This document shows, piece after piece, positions 49,673 to 58,050 of a stretch of DNA of 64,000 bases (within the stretch, counting starts at the first letter, position 1; each line of letters begins with the position of its first letter). A program made the position numbers and the translations under genes. The notes beneath the pieces were generated by a model. The model searched no databases. It was not told the DNA's origin and saw only the letters and a program-made list of their open reading frames with translations. The stretch is from a virus, in IMG/VR virus record IMGVR_UViG_3300012209_000006, positions 1 through 64,000 of that record; one strand, written 5' to 3'.

Positions 49673-50290
49673 ATGATTGCACATCCTGAAAATATACGAC
49701 TAGACGTATTAAGGCTGTTGAAAGATGGCAGAGGGTCAAAAGAAATTTCAACGCGCCTAGGTCTATCAGTTGGAGCCATAGAAGATTGGGCAGCAGCGTG
49801 GCGAAAAACTGGCGAGTTGAAAGCGTTTAAACGACCAGGATCTGAATTTACGGCCGAAGCAAAACGGCTATCTAATGGATATTATAAAAGTATTCGCAAA
49901 CGCTATTTGGGCATGAAGTGGTTGGATTACATAGAAAAAAGGCATTTCGGATTTGCTAGCCCAGTAGAAGCAATACATTTTTATTTGGACGAACAAGGAT
50001 CCCCTAGAGCGTGCGCCTATTGTGGGCGCCTTCCAATGAAAGATAAAGTGTGGGGTCTAGATCGTCTGGATTCCTCGATAGGCCACGTGCCTGGGAATTT
50101 GGTTCCGTGTTGTGGAAATCATCCAGAGAACCGGTTCATGTCTTGTCAAGTTAGCAAATCAAAATTCTCTTTATACGGATGGCTAGAAACAAACATTTCC
50201 AGATCATTAGGCCGCCCCGCTACAATCGATGAAACTCAAGCGCGTGTTAATCAAGTCGAAGCGCTGGCTCAAAAGTTTATTCGAGGGTGA
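49673..50290 (+). CDS. Free-standing HNH endonuclease with helix-turn-helix, 205 aa
   Basis: Residues 1-50 contain GSKEISTRLGLSVGAIEDWAAAW, a helix-turn-helix. The HNH core has CAYCGRLPM, GLDRLDSSIGHVPGNLVPCC and NHPENRFMS. The ATG at 49673 behind GAGGTGAG is chosen because it lies downstream of its own promoter. Position immediately after an intron-split capsid gene suggests it may have mobilised the gene-free intron 2. Confidence 0.8.
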   Translation: MIAHPENIRLDVLRLLKDGRGSKEISTRLGLSVGAIEDWAAAWRKTGELKAFKRPGSEFTAEAKRLSNGYYKSIRKRYLGMKWLDYIEKRHFGFASPVEAIHFYLDEQGSPRACAYCGRLPMKDKVWGLDRLDSSIGHVPGNLVPCCGNHPENRFMSCQVSKSKFSLYGWLETNISRSLGRPATIDETQARVNQVEALAQKFIRG

Positions 50291-50347
50291 TTATCTGCCA
50301 TCGTAAACCACTTCGATTCCAAACAAGTTTAGCAGTATAGGAAATAA

Positions 50348-53074
50348 ATGAGCAACCCCTTCACAGGACCGATTCCTCCTATCGCGCTCCCGGAAAACGT
50401 GCATAAAGTCTGGTTGTTTACTCAGAACGCGGACGGCACAATGTCTCCCGGAACTTCTGGCGGCGGTGGGGGAGGCAACGTAAATATAACCGGAATAAAC
50501 GGTTCGGCGCCTGCGTTATCGAACCCTCTTGCTGTAGAGTTATCTGACGGATCCAACGCGTTCGGTACTGTTATTAATCCCCTGAGCGTCAACGTTCTTT
50601 CTGGTGGCGGTTCTAATCCATCAGTAGGAACCACAGGAGCGGCTGCGCCAACGTCTGCTACCGAGATGGGTATCATTGTTGCCGGTCTTTTGCAGGCCGT
50701 ATCAGCTGCGAATCCCCTGCCTATTTCTGCGGCTAGCCTTCCTCTTCCTGCGTTGGCTGCAACCTCGACCAAGCAATCGGACGGAAGCCAGAAAACACAA
50801 GTAGTAGATGGTGCAGGAAACGTAATCGGAAGCACTGGTAACGCCCTAGACGTAAATATCAAGACGGGCATTTCCAACCCTTTGCCCGTATCGGCTACGC
50901 AAACCACTTCTCCTTGGGTTGTAGCAGGCAACAGAACAAACAACAACGCGGCTCCCGACGGCGGGAATGCGGGGGTTCTTCCCTCTGTAGCCAACGCTGC
51001 TCCTCCAGCATACACAGAAGGCAATCTTGTTTTACAGTCTGCGGATTTGCAAGGCAGCACGCGCGTTACGCCCTCAGGTTTTCCTCAAATTGTTCAGAAG
51101 ACTTCTAACACGTCTACTGGTTCCGTCGCCAGTTTGGCGAAAGCTTTTGCCAGCAATGTTTCTCGTAACTCTACTATTATCGTTGTTTGTGGTGTAGGAA
51201 ACGGAACCACACCAACGGTCACCGACTCGGCCGGCAACACATACACGAATGACATCGTTAAGGCCAACGGCGCCGCGTTTAACATGGCAATATTCCACGC
51301 TATTAGCGCCACGGCCGGAGCAAATACCGTAACTGTAAATAACGGCGGAACAGCTGCATCTATTGCGATGGAGATTTATGAAGTCGCCGGGCTGCTGACG
51401 TTAACCAACGTAGTTTTAGATGGCACGAACGGAAACACAGCAACAAGCGCCACGCCATCTACGAACTCGGCATCCGGCGCGTTAAATACAACCTTTCAGC
51501 AGACTCCTTATTGTTACGCCTTTGGCGGAATCGGCGTAGGAACCGCCGCGCAAACAATTACTATCACTGCCGGAACACAAGGCTTCGTAAACGATTCTGG
51601 ACAATTGAATCCAACTACTCCTGCTGGATTATTCAGCTTCGCGGCTGCCTCGGCTTTTTGCGCCATACCGCAACCGGTGACATTGGCTGGAACGATTACA
51701 TCAGAGCCTTGGTCGGCTGTCGTAGCTCTTTATAGGCCCGTGACAATGCCAGTCCAAGGCAATGTTCGGATGATGGTCAAATCTGGAACATCCAGTAGTG
51801 TGGTAGATTTTCCTGTAGCTGGTGTAGGAAACGCTACAGACACGCTGAACGTTTCCTTGGTTGCTAGCAATTCTTCCTCCACCGGAGAAAACGTAAATAT
51901 CAGAGCGCAATCGCCGGGCGGTGCAGGAGGAAACGCTATACCTTCTTTTGCTATGGTTGCGGCAACCGGACCCGTAAGCCCAACAGGCACCACTAGCTCC
52001 GCTGTGATACGCACGCCTAATGTATGGCGTGGTTCTCAGTTTATCGCGGCGGGTCAGAATAATATTTGGGTTCCTCCGGCAACTAAGAAAGTTCGTTTGA
52101 TGAATTATCAAATTGAAGTCGGGGAAGATGCTACTTTATCTGGTGGTCCGTTACCGATCAATTTGTCTTTTTGCGAGAAACTTGGAACTTCAACAGGTGC
52201 GACCTTGGCCTACCCTGGCTTCGGTTATACGCATCGCCTAGTTATTCCTGCCGCAGTATTGGCGACGTCTTATGACGGCTACATTTCTAACTGGATTAAC
52301 CTTGGCAATGGTCAGTTATTGACGACCGCGGGTGCCGCTCTCCAGATGGGAATCATGGTTCCGCAGACAACTGGCGCAGTTAATCCTACGTGGACGATCG
52401 CCTCAAATCAATGGGAAGCTGCAACCGTCGGCTTTAAGACGAACGGCAATACTGGTAATTTCAAATTAATTCAGCAAACAAACGCTGTTGCGTCTGCGGC
52501 TTCAGTTGCTCTACCTGCTGTGCAATCTATTTCCGGTAACGCGATCTACGTAATTATCCGCATCACACGCGCGGTTGGTGGCGGCACACCGACTGTTGTA
52601 GTGACGGATACGGCCGGGAACACATACACCAACTCCGCGTTTACGACCAACGCCACCGACAACGCCAACGGAAGTATAATTTTGATCGCTTCTTCTACAA
52701 ACATCGTCGGCAACGCGGCCAACATAGTTACGGTAACGACTTCGGTGAACGCAGCTACTCAGCTTGAAGCCATCTATCTTGAGTACGCCGGCATGGGTTC
52801 TGTCGGAGTTGATGCCGCTTTGGTTGGTGTAACCGGAAATAGCACGTCGCCTGCGTCAGGTAACTATACACCCGCAACTGCTGGAGACTTAATCTTTAGT
52901 TTCTTCGGAACTTCGGCTTCCATAGCTTCTCAGCCAACTGTTGGCTCTAACTTTAATATTCGCGGATCCCTGTTCAACGCAACGCAAGGATGCCTTGCCG
53001 TAGCCGATAACTTCGGAAACGGATCTTTAACTACCGGCCTCGTGAACGTTGTGGTAGCTGGAACGGAGGAATAG
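50348..53074 (+). CDS. Large beta-rich virion protein, 908 aa
   Basis: Ser/Thr/Ala/Gly-rich with very few charged residues, as in surface or fibre-like structural proteins. A poly-Gly linker lies near residue 38. Two similar beta modules recur: GNGTTPTVTDSAGNTYTND (about 278-296) and GGGTPTVVVTDTAGNTYTN (about 742-760), each followed by a similar ANTVTV and LEAIYLEYAG-type stretch. Likely a head-fibre or tail-spike-associated protein; enzymatic motifs are not seen. Confidence 0.6.
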   Translation: MSNPFTGPIPPIALPENVHKVWLFTQNADGTMSPGTSGGGGGGNVNITGINGSAPALSNPLAVELSDGSNAFGTVINPLSVNVLSGGGSNPSVGTTGAAAPTSATEMGIIVAGLLQAVSAANPLPISAASLPLPALAATSTKQSDGSQKTQVVDGAGNVIGSTGNALDVNIKTGISNPLPVSATQTTSPWVVAGNRTNNNAAPDGGNAGVLPSVANAAPPAYTEGNLVLQSADLQGSTRVTPSGFPQIVQKTSNTSTGSVASLAKAFASNVSRNSTIIVVCGVGNGTTPTVTDSAGNTYTNDIVKANGAAFNMAIFHAISATAGANTVTVNNGGTAASIAMEIYEVAGLLTLTNVVLDGTNGNTATSATPSTNSASGALNTTFQQTPYCYAFGGIGVGTAAQTITITAGTQGFVNDSGQLNPTTPAGLFSFAAASAFCAIPQPVTLAGTITSEPWSAVVALYRPVTMPVQGNVRMMVKSGTSSSVVDFPVAGVGNATDTLNVSLVASNSSSTGENVNIRAQSPGGAGGNAIPSFAMVAATGPVSPTGTTSSAVIRTPNVWRGSQFIAAGQNNIWVPPATKKVRLMNYQIEVGEDATLSGGPLPINLSFCEKLGTSTGATLAYPGFGYTHRLVIPAAVLATSYDGYISNWINLGNGQLLTTAGAALQMGIMVPQTTGAVNPTWTIASNQWEAATVGFKTNGNTGNFKLIQQTNAVASAASVALPAVQSISGNAIYVIIRITRAVGGGTPTVVVTDTAGNTYTNSAFTTNATDNANGSIILIASSTNIVGNAANIVTVTTSVNAATQLEAIYLEYAGMGSVGVDAALVGVTGNSTSPASGNYTPATAGDLIFSFFGTSASIASQPTVGSNFNIRGSLFNATQGCLAVADNFGNGSLTTGLVNVVVAGTEE

Positions 53075-53341
53075 ATGAGTCATGTTTACGTGGTTTCAAG
53101 CGCAACCTATATTCCCGGAGTACCGGGACCCGACCCTCTGGTAACTATTGTAGGAACTGTCGACGGCATTGATGTCATAGTTCAAGTATGGCTGAGCAGC
53201 CTTCAGCAAGCCAAACAACTTGGAGGTCTTACCGCGGTTAAGAATTTAGTAGCGCCGATAATGCTGGCTCAATCAATTGTAAATTCGCCGCCTACACCGA
53301 CGGCGCCAGTTGAACTACCAACGGGAACATTCACACAATAA
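53075..53341 (+). CDS. Hypothetical structural-region protein, 88 aa
   Basis: A small protein with a beta-rich start (TIVGTVDGIDVIVQVWL) and a helical middle, ending Pro/Thr-rich. The ATG follows GGAGGAATAG right after the 908-aa protein, so it may be its partner. Not recognised. Confidence 0.55.
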   Translation: MSHVYVVSSATYIPGVPGPDPLVTIVGTVDGIDVIVQVWLSSLQQAKQLGGLTAVKNLVAPIMLAQSIVNSPPTPTAPVELPTGTFTQ

Positions 53342-53354
53342 GGAAGGAATACCT

Positions 53355-54179
53355 ATGAGCACATACAAAAGCTCTTCGGCACCCGCTTTGTGCGGAACGT
53401 GCAATAAGACAGTTTGTAAGCATTTGTTTCCAGAAAGATTTACAAGTCAAGAAGTCGAGGAAGAGATTATTCCAGAAGTGGTAGAAGAAGATTTTATCCT
53501 CGAAGAAGAACGCGTAGACGAGCCGGCTCCGTATATCCCTGGAATCAGAGACGCTGTTGCTGTAGCTCCTCAACCTAAAGGTCCTTCTATTGTTTACGGC
53601 CCCAAAGGCGACAAAGGAAATACTGGTGCTCCTGGTCCACGTGGTTTAGTGGGTCCTACAGGTCCCCGCGGCGAACGCGGAGAGCGTGGTCAACAAGGTG
53701 AACCCGGTCTTTCTAATATCCCAGGCCCTCAAGGTCCGACAGGTTTTACCGGCCCCAAAGGCGAGAAGGGGGAGAAAGGAGATACAGGGCCCAAAGGTGA
53801 GACTGGTTCGACCGGTCCCCATGGGTTACAAGGTCTTTCAGGGCGAGACGGTTTCAACGGCGAAAAAGGCGATCCTGGCCCCAAAGGCGAGAAAGGCGAT
53901 CGTGGAGAACAAGGTCTTAGAGGTTTTCAAGGCGACCCAGGAAGAGATGGTCGCAACGGCGTAGACGGCAAAGACGGAAAGACGGGAGCTCCCGGACGCG
54001 ACGGCATAAACGGTCGAGACGGAGAACGAGGCTCGACTGGTCCGCAAGGTGAGATAGGGCCTCAAGGCCCTACAGGAGTCAGGGGGCCGGCGGGCCCGAT
54101 CGACGCCGCTATCGACGCGGCTGTCAAGGCTTCAATCACAGCAGTGCTTCAAGTATTGAAAGAAAAAGGAATTGTTTAG
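53355..54179 (+). CDS. Collagen-like protein, 274 aa
   Basis: ATG 53355 behind AGGAAGG. An N-terminal CGTCNKTVCKH Cys/His motif precedes an acidic stretch (EVEEEIIPEVVEEDF). About 160 residues of Gly-x-y triplets follow (GPKGDKGNTGAPGPRG and so on) with many Gly-Glu-Lys and Gly-Pro-Lys units. A short C-terminal helix (AIDAAIDAAVKASITAVLQV) could start trimerisation. A triple-helical fibre on the virion is likely. No signal peptide, unlike the collagen-like protein at 10630. Confidence 0.8.
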   Translation: MSTYKSSSAPALCGTCNKTVCKHLFPERFTSQEVEEEIIPEVVEEDFILEEERVDEPAPYIPGIRDAVAVAPQPKGPSIVYGPKGDKGNTGAPGPRGLVGPTGPRGERGERGQQGEPGLSNIPGPQGPTGFTGPKGEKGEKGDTGPKGETGSTGPHGLQGLSGRDGFNGEKGDPGPKGEKGDRGEQGLRGFQGDPGRDGRNGVDGKDGKTGAPGRDGINGRDGERGSTGPQGEIGPQGPTGVRGPAGPIDAAIDAAVKASITAVLQVLKEKGIV

Positions 54180-54263
54180 AAGTAAACACCGAACAGAGGA
54201 TCCCGCAAGGGAACGGTGCAGCGTACGGTAATGCTCTGGACTGAGCCGTTCGCGGAGAGCAAC

Positions 54264-55013
54264 ATGAAATTTCTTCGCGCATTATTGCTGACATCTCTTT
54301 TCGTTTTAGGGGTGCAACCCTCCGTAGCAGCAAACAAAAAGCATCAAAAAGCAGAGACCGCGACTTTCTTATTATATGGACGTTCGGCATCCGCCAACAG
54401 AGATCATGTTCCTATTTGCACGGCTTTTGTTTATAAGAAAGTTTCCGATGGTTACAATTTGCTGACTGCCGGGCACTGCTTCGTGAATACGGGAGCGCCG
54501 GCAGACGTTCAATACTTCGTAGTGCCTGGGCAAGTGGTAGACGGCTCGTACAAAGGCGAAGACGTTGAGGTTTTAGGCGCGGTGGATGATGGCAAAATGG
54601 ACGTTGCTGAACTTCATCTGAAAACTAATAAAAAGTATTCCGTACTTGAGCTGGACAACAAACTTCCTAAGATTGATGATAAAGTTTTCTTCGTCGGATA
54701 TCCTGCCGTAGTCTCCCAGGTAGTTATGACCGGTCGAGTTGAAAGCGAAGTACTTCGAAGCAACGGTCCTCGCAATGATTGTGGTATTTGCGAAGGTCGA
54801 ATCCTGGTACAAATAGGCGGGGCGGGTGGGGCCAGCGGTTCTCCCGTTATCAGCGAGAAGACAGGAAAAGTAGTTGGCATTCTAGAGGGTCACGCTTTCG
54901 AAAACGGTGTTTTAATTGTCCCGGCGTCCGACGTTCATGTATATTTGTTACGAGCCACTTTACCGAAATACGTACCAGTAAAAAACGAATCAGGCGAGGG
55001 GGATCAGCCATGA
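54264..55013 (+). CDS. Exported trypsin-like serine protease, 249 aa
   Basis: Residues 1-22 are a signal peptide (MKFLRALLLTSLFVLG then VQPSVA). NLLTAGHC places catalytic His71, KMDVAELH places Asp113 and GGASGSPV places Ser193, the chymotrypsin-fold triad. A CGIC pair lies near residue 173. It would act in the periplasm or outside the cell, or be carried by the virion. It lies directly after the collagen-like gene. The ATG 54264 behind CGGAGAGC begins the signal peptide; an upstream in-frame start would spoil it. Confidence 0.8.
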   Translation: MKFLRALLLTSLFVLGVQPSVAANKKHQKAETATFLLYGRSASANRDHVPICTAFVYKKVSDGYNLLTAGHCFVNTGAPADVQYFVVPGQVVDGSYKGEDVEVLGAVDDGKMDVAELHLKTNKKYSVLELDNKLPKIDDKVFFVGYPAVVSQVVMTGRVESEVLRSNGPRNDCGICEGRILVQIGGAGGASGSPVISEKTGKVVGILEGHAFENGVLIVPASDVHVYLLRATLPKYVPVKNESGEGDQP

Positions 55014-55105
55014 TAATGCTGCTTCAATTAGGCTTGTATTTAGTAGTTGGATTTTTGTTTGGACTGGGATTCCACGTCTCAGGTAGATTGATCAATCGTA
55101 AGTAA
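55010..55105 (+). CDS. Small membrane peptide, 31 aa
   Basis: An ATGA overlap with the protease stop opens a frame that is almost all one membrane helix (LLQLGLYLVVGFLFGLGF) with a basic tail. Translational coupling to an exported protease suggests a functional link. No family known. Confidence 0.5.
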   Translation: MIMLLQLGLYLVVGFLFGLGFHVSGRLINRK

Positions 55106-55127
55106 AGCTTCCCCAGGAGGGAATCTC

Positions 55128-55862
55128 ATGGCTGATATCGGCAAAGCAAATATCGTTCGCAAAGCTCTTCCGACCAACGTACCTGACCACGTCAAGCGCA
55201 GGCTGATGGGAACATCGGCTGATTCGCGCGCGCCGTGGGAGACATGGCGGCAGGCTGATCCTCTAGCCAACTGCTCTCCGGAGCTCAAGCAAGAGATCGC
55301 TGAATACTCCCAGAAGCATCACGGGAAAACTTCCTCGTCCAATATCGAGGAACTCTGTCGGCAGAAAGAAATGTCGAAAGAGATGGTGAAGGAATACAAG
55401 TTTTACAATCAGGATGAACTGACGCGCGACGACGCAACGAGAAAGGGTCGCACTCTTCATTGCCTGGAGTTTTTGAAACAGCTGGAGACCATTCGGCCGG
55501 CGTATCTGTCGGCGAACATCCAGAAAGGTCTGACCGGTCTGGCTGTCTATCACCCAAAAGATGTTGTGGGCGAAGACGGCGTGGCTCGGCGCGTTGACTG
55601 GCATTACGTTTGCGGCGTCCAAGTCGGATACATGTACGAATACTCCGTGCTCTATGTCGACGACAAAGGCCTGCCCCTGAACGAGAAGTGGCGCGGGTGG
55701 AGAACCGTTCTTCTCAGGTTGATTCAATTAGGTCATGTAACGGAAGAGCAAGCCCTCAGGGTTTTCGGTGAGCCGACCCCCGCGGGAGCCAAGCGGTATT
55801 TGGAGCAACTCTACTTCTGGCGCAATCGCAACCGCGATGCTGGAGACAAAAAGGACGAGTAA
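55128..55862 (+). CDS. Hypothetical virion-region protein, 244 aa
   Basis: A soluble, charged, mostly helical protein with a middle beta segment (WHYVCGVQVGYMYEYSVLYV). The start follows AGGAGGGAATCTC. I do not recognise a family. Its place between the protease and neck genes suggests a minor structural or assembly role. Confidence 0.55.
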   Translation: MADIGKANIVRKALPTNVPDHVKRRLMGTSADSRAPWETWRQADPLANCSPELKQEIAEYSQKHHGKTSSSNIEELCRQKEMSKEMVKEYKFYNQDELTRDDATRKGRTLHCLEFLKQLETIRPAYLSANIQKGLTGLAVYHPKDVVGEDGVARRVDWHYVCGVQVGYMYEYSVLYVDDKGLPLNEKWRGWRTVLLRLIQLGHVTEEQALRVFGEPTPAGAKRYLEQLYFWRNRNRDAGDKKDE

Positions 55863-55864
55863 TC

Positions 55865-56137
55865 GTGGCTAAACTCACTACAAACAGCGGCACAGTCAAC
55901 TATCCGGCCAGCCATCAGTTGGGGATGAAAGTTCCCAAGGGCGGCGCAAGCTGTGCGTCTTGTAAATTCGTGAGTCAGGATTTGCTTAAGTGTGCGAACA
56001 GGCAGTTCGTCGTTTGGAACGGATCAAAATTCCTTCCGCAGAAAGCCGACGAATATTGTTGTGACCTGTACAAGATTAAACCAGCGGCGAAAGCCTCCGG
56101 CCCTATGTCCGCAGTATTGGCAGAACGCAAAGGATAA
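55865..56137 (+). CDS. Small four-Cys metal-site protein, 90 aa
   Basis: GTG start two bases after the previous stop. CASCKF, LKCANRQFVVW and YCCDLY give Cys ligands spaced as in small iron-sulphur or zinc proteins of the HiPIP-like kind found in phages. The cofactor cannot be told from sequence. Confidence 0.55.
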   Translation: MAKLTTNSGTVNYPASHQLGMKVPKGGASCASCKFVSQDLLKCANRQFVVWNGSKFLPQKADEYCCDLYKIKPAAKASGPMSAVLAERKG

Positions 56138-56143
56138 ATTTGT

Positions 56144-56476
56144 ATGTCATTTAAATCTGTTCAAAAGAAGATCGCAAGCCAAGGCCACAGCATGGAAAGT
56201 GCTGGAGCCATTCTGGCTAGCGCATCCCGCCACGCCAGCGCTGCCGCCAAACGCGCCAACCCCAAACTGAAAAGGGTGAAGGGCAAGATGCATGAAGGCG
56301 GATTGATCGAAGAGTCCGGCACTTACGAGATGGAAAAAGGCGAAGTAGTTGTTCCGGCCAAGGGACATGCCTACGAGCACCAGAACGTCGAAGCAATGCC
56401 CAACGGGCCCGAGGCACCATGTGCCGGACACTGGGAGATCGATGGCGGCTCCGTTAAGTTTGTCAAGAGCGAATAA
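56144..56476 (+). CDS. Small basic/His-containing protein, 110 aa
   Basis: An Ala/Lys-rich helical first half (SAGAILASASRHASAAAKRA) and a second half with MHEGGLIEESGTYEMEKGEVVVP, a motif also seen in the 38763 protein. Both may share a short assembly domain. The stop overlaps the next small gene by TAATG. Confidence 0.55.
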   Translation: MSFKSVQKKIASQGHSMESAGAILASASRHASAAAKRANPKLKRVKGKMHEGGLIEESGTYEMEKGEVVVPAKGHAYEHQNVEAMPNGPEAPCAGHWEIDGGSVKFVKSE

Positions 56477-56586
56477 TGTACACACGATTTCAAGAATGGT
56501 TGGAACGTCATCCTGCGATAGCTAACGTGCTTGGGTTTCCCCTTCTGATTTTGGGATTGATCTTAGATTCGATCAGGAACAAATAA
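56476..56586 (+). CDS. Small membrane peptide, 36 aa
   Basis: TAATG-coupled frame with a soluble start (YTRFQEWLERHP) and one membrane helix (VLGFPLLILGLIL). Short, but coupling supports translation. Function unknown. Confidence 0.45.
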   Translation: MYTRFQEWLERHPAIANVLGFPLLILGLILDSIRNK

Positions 56587-56598
56587 AGGAGAATGCCG

Positions 56599-56952
56599 AT
56601 GTTTGATCCACGAACTCTTCCCGGTGGAGATTTTTATTTCAACTTGGCATGCATGCTATGGTATGCAGCTATGGCGATCGATTGCGTTATAACTCGATGG
56701 GCACTCTGGTATTACGGCGGCCAAGAAAGAAATAAGATCATGCGGTGGTTCACCGACAAAAATCATATATTCAGAACATTTCTTGATGGCGCCGTTCTTA
56801 GGCCGGCGATCATGTTTAGTTTCTTGTCCATATGTCAATGGGGCGGATTTGTGGATAAGGCTCATTCTTATCTGCCTTTCGTGTTGGCAGCAGCTACTTC
56901 TTATTTTCCCATAAAGAATTACTTGGCTATTCGAAAAGCCAGAAAGAAATAA
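56599..56952 (+). CDS. Membrane protein with three or four helices, 117 aa
   Basis: Hydrophobic stretches lie near residues 10-30 (YFNLACMLWYAAMAIDCVI), 60-80 (AVLRPAIMFSFLSICQW) and 90-105 (LPFVLAAATSYFPI). ATG 56599 has an AAAGGAG site at normal distance, whereas the ATG at 56593 is too close to it. Not recognised. It lies immediately before the tRNA gene. Confidence 0.6.
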   Translation: MFDPRTLPGGDFYFNLACMLWYAAMAIDCVITRWALWYYGGQERNKIMRWFTDKNHIFRTFLDGAVLRPAIMFSFLSICQWGGFVDKAHSYLPFVLAAATSYFPIKNYLAIRKARKK

Positions 56953-56956
56953 AATT

Positions 56957-57032
56957 TGGAGCGTGGTCCAATCGGTAGGACGCCTCACTGTTAATGAGGA
57001 CGGTGAAGGTTCGAGTCCTTCCGCTCCAGCCA
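56957..57032 (+). tRNA. tRNA-Asn (anticodon GTT), CCA encoded
   Basis: Acceptor TGGAGCG/CGCTCCA; anticodon stem CCTCA/TGAGG around the loop CTGTTAA with anticodon GTT; T-arm GAAGG-TTCGAGT-CCTTC; discriminator G followed by encoded CCA. All arms are intact over 76 nt. It reads AAC and AAU codons. It is the only tRNA found. Confidence 0.95.
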
Positions 57033-57054
57033 AAATTTGGAGGATCGTTCAACA

Positions 57055-57150
57055 ATGTCAACGTTTAAGAAAGTCGCAAAAATCCTGATTACGATTCTCG
57101 TAGTGGCCGGAGTGATCGCCACAGTCATCGCAAAACTATCAGGTCAATAA
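57055..57150 (+). CDS. Small membrane peptide, 31 aa
   Basis: A short frame behind TTGGAGGA with a basic start and one membrane helix (ILITILVVAGVIATVIA). Similar in plan to the small peptides at 55010 and 56476. Function unknown. Confidence 0.5.
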   Translation: MSTFKKVAKILITILVVAGVIATVIAKLSGQ

Positions 57151-57330
57151 AGTTCGCTTGCAGTCGCGCCGCTGTCCTACTTAACGGGGGCTTTCGGGAC
57201 AAACGGATGGACCGCAGGGGTAAGCTCCCACAAATTTTGATATACAAAAGTATATCAAAGACGCCGAACGATATGTCTTTACATATCGACGCAACGTCAC
57301 CAGCACGTACGCGTGCTAAGGAGAAACACA
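57151..57330 (+). promoter_or_regulatory. Leader with an array of four stem-loops
   Basis: TTTGATATAC/GTATATCAAA (57236-57259, loop AAAA), CGATATGT/ACATATCG (57269-57288, loop CTTT), GACG/CGTC (57288-57298) and AGCACG/CGTGCT (57302-57317, loop TACG) follow one another and end 8 nt before the ATG's ribosome-binding site. A weaker TGTCC/GGACA pairing lies further upstream. The perfect stems argue for selected RNA structure. No T-run follows any of them. Confidence 0.6.
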
Positions 57331-57984
57331 ATGAGCAGCAAAGTTATTGATCCCAATAAGAAAGTAGAAGCGGAATCGAATGATGGCGGACTCTCCGAGA
57401 TCCCCGAAACGAAATCCGTCGAAGAGCTCGTTCCTGCAAAGGCGCGGCTCAAATCGCAGGCCGAGATCGACACAGAAATGACCTTGATCCGTCTGGAGAC
57501 CGAGAAGCTTCGGCTCGAGAAGGAAAAGCTCGAACTCGAAAAATTGCGCAATGATGTCCTTGAGATCCGGCAGCAGCAAGAACAAGCCAGGGTTTCTCGA
57601 GATACCGTACAGGAATCTCTCGACTTCGCGCGTGAGAAGCGAATCTCTGATGAAACGCTCTGCACGCACATGAAGGGTGGCGACTCCGGTTCAATGATGA
57701 ACGGTGGTCCTGCCCAGGGCAACGACGCGTCGAACTACGCCATGTTCCAACACACGCTGACCACGGGAGTCACCTTCCGTTTGTGTTCGCGCTGCGGAAA
57801 AACGTGGTTCCCCAAGGATCCAGATTACCGTTGGGCGATGTCTCGTCCGACTAGAAACAGCCCGAGCTCAGGCAGTCCGTCGCCTGGGCTGGTTAAGAAT
57901 CCTAAATTCGTCCGTGTGGTGTCGGAAGTTCCTCATCGCGCGCGGCCAGTTCAGGAATACAACTACGAACAAGGGCAAGAGTAA
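57331..57984 (+). CDS. Coiled-coil protein with a C-terminal zinc knuckle, 217 aa
   Basis: Residues about 45-90 form a strong coiled coil (TLIRLETEKLRLEKEKLELE then KLRNDVLEIRQQQEQA). The C-terminal half has TLCTHMKGG and RLCSRCGKTWF, four possible zinc ligands. ATG 57331 follows AAGGAGAAACACA. The structure suggests a scaffold or assembly factor; the family is unknown. Confidence 0.6.
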   Translation: MSSKVIDPNKKVEAESNDGGLSEIPETKSVEELVPAKARLKSQAEIDTEMTLIRLETEKLRLEKEKLELEKLRNDVLEIRQQQEQARVSRDTVQESLDFAREKRISDETLCTHMKGGDSGSMMNGGPAQGNDASNYAMFQHTLTTGVTFRLCSRCGKTWFPKDPDYRWAMSRPTRNSPSSGSPSPGLVKNPKFVRVVSEVPHRARPVQEYNYEQGQE

Positions 57985-57993
57985 TTGCTTTAA

Positions 57994-58024
57994 ATTTGGG
58001 GAGGCCTTGTAAACCTCCCCAAAT
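57994..58024 (+). terminator. 11-bp perfect hairpin, probable terminator
   Basis: ATTTGGGGAGG pairs exactly with CCTCCCCAAAT around a 9-nt loop in the gap before the tail-region gene at 58051. The AAAT...ATTT ends give an A/T flank as in bidirectional terminators. Confidence 0.55.
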
Positions 58025-58050
58025 AATTTCAGTAATCTTAGGAAATAACG

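Noticed and set aside
53310-53354. Longer start for the collagen-like protein
   Set aside because: It would run through the end of the preceding gene; the ATG at 53355 has its own AGGAAGG site.
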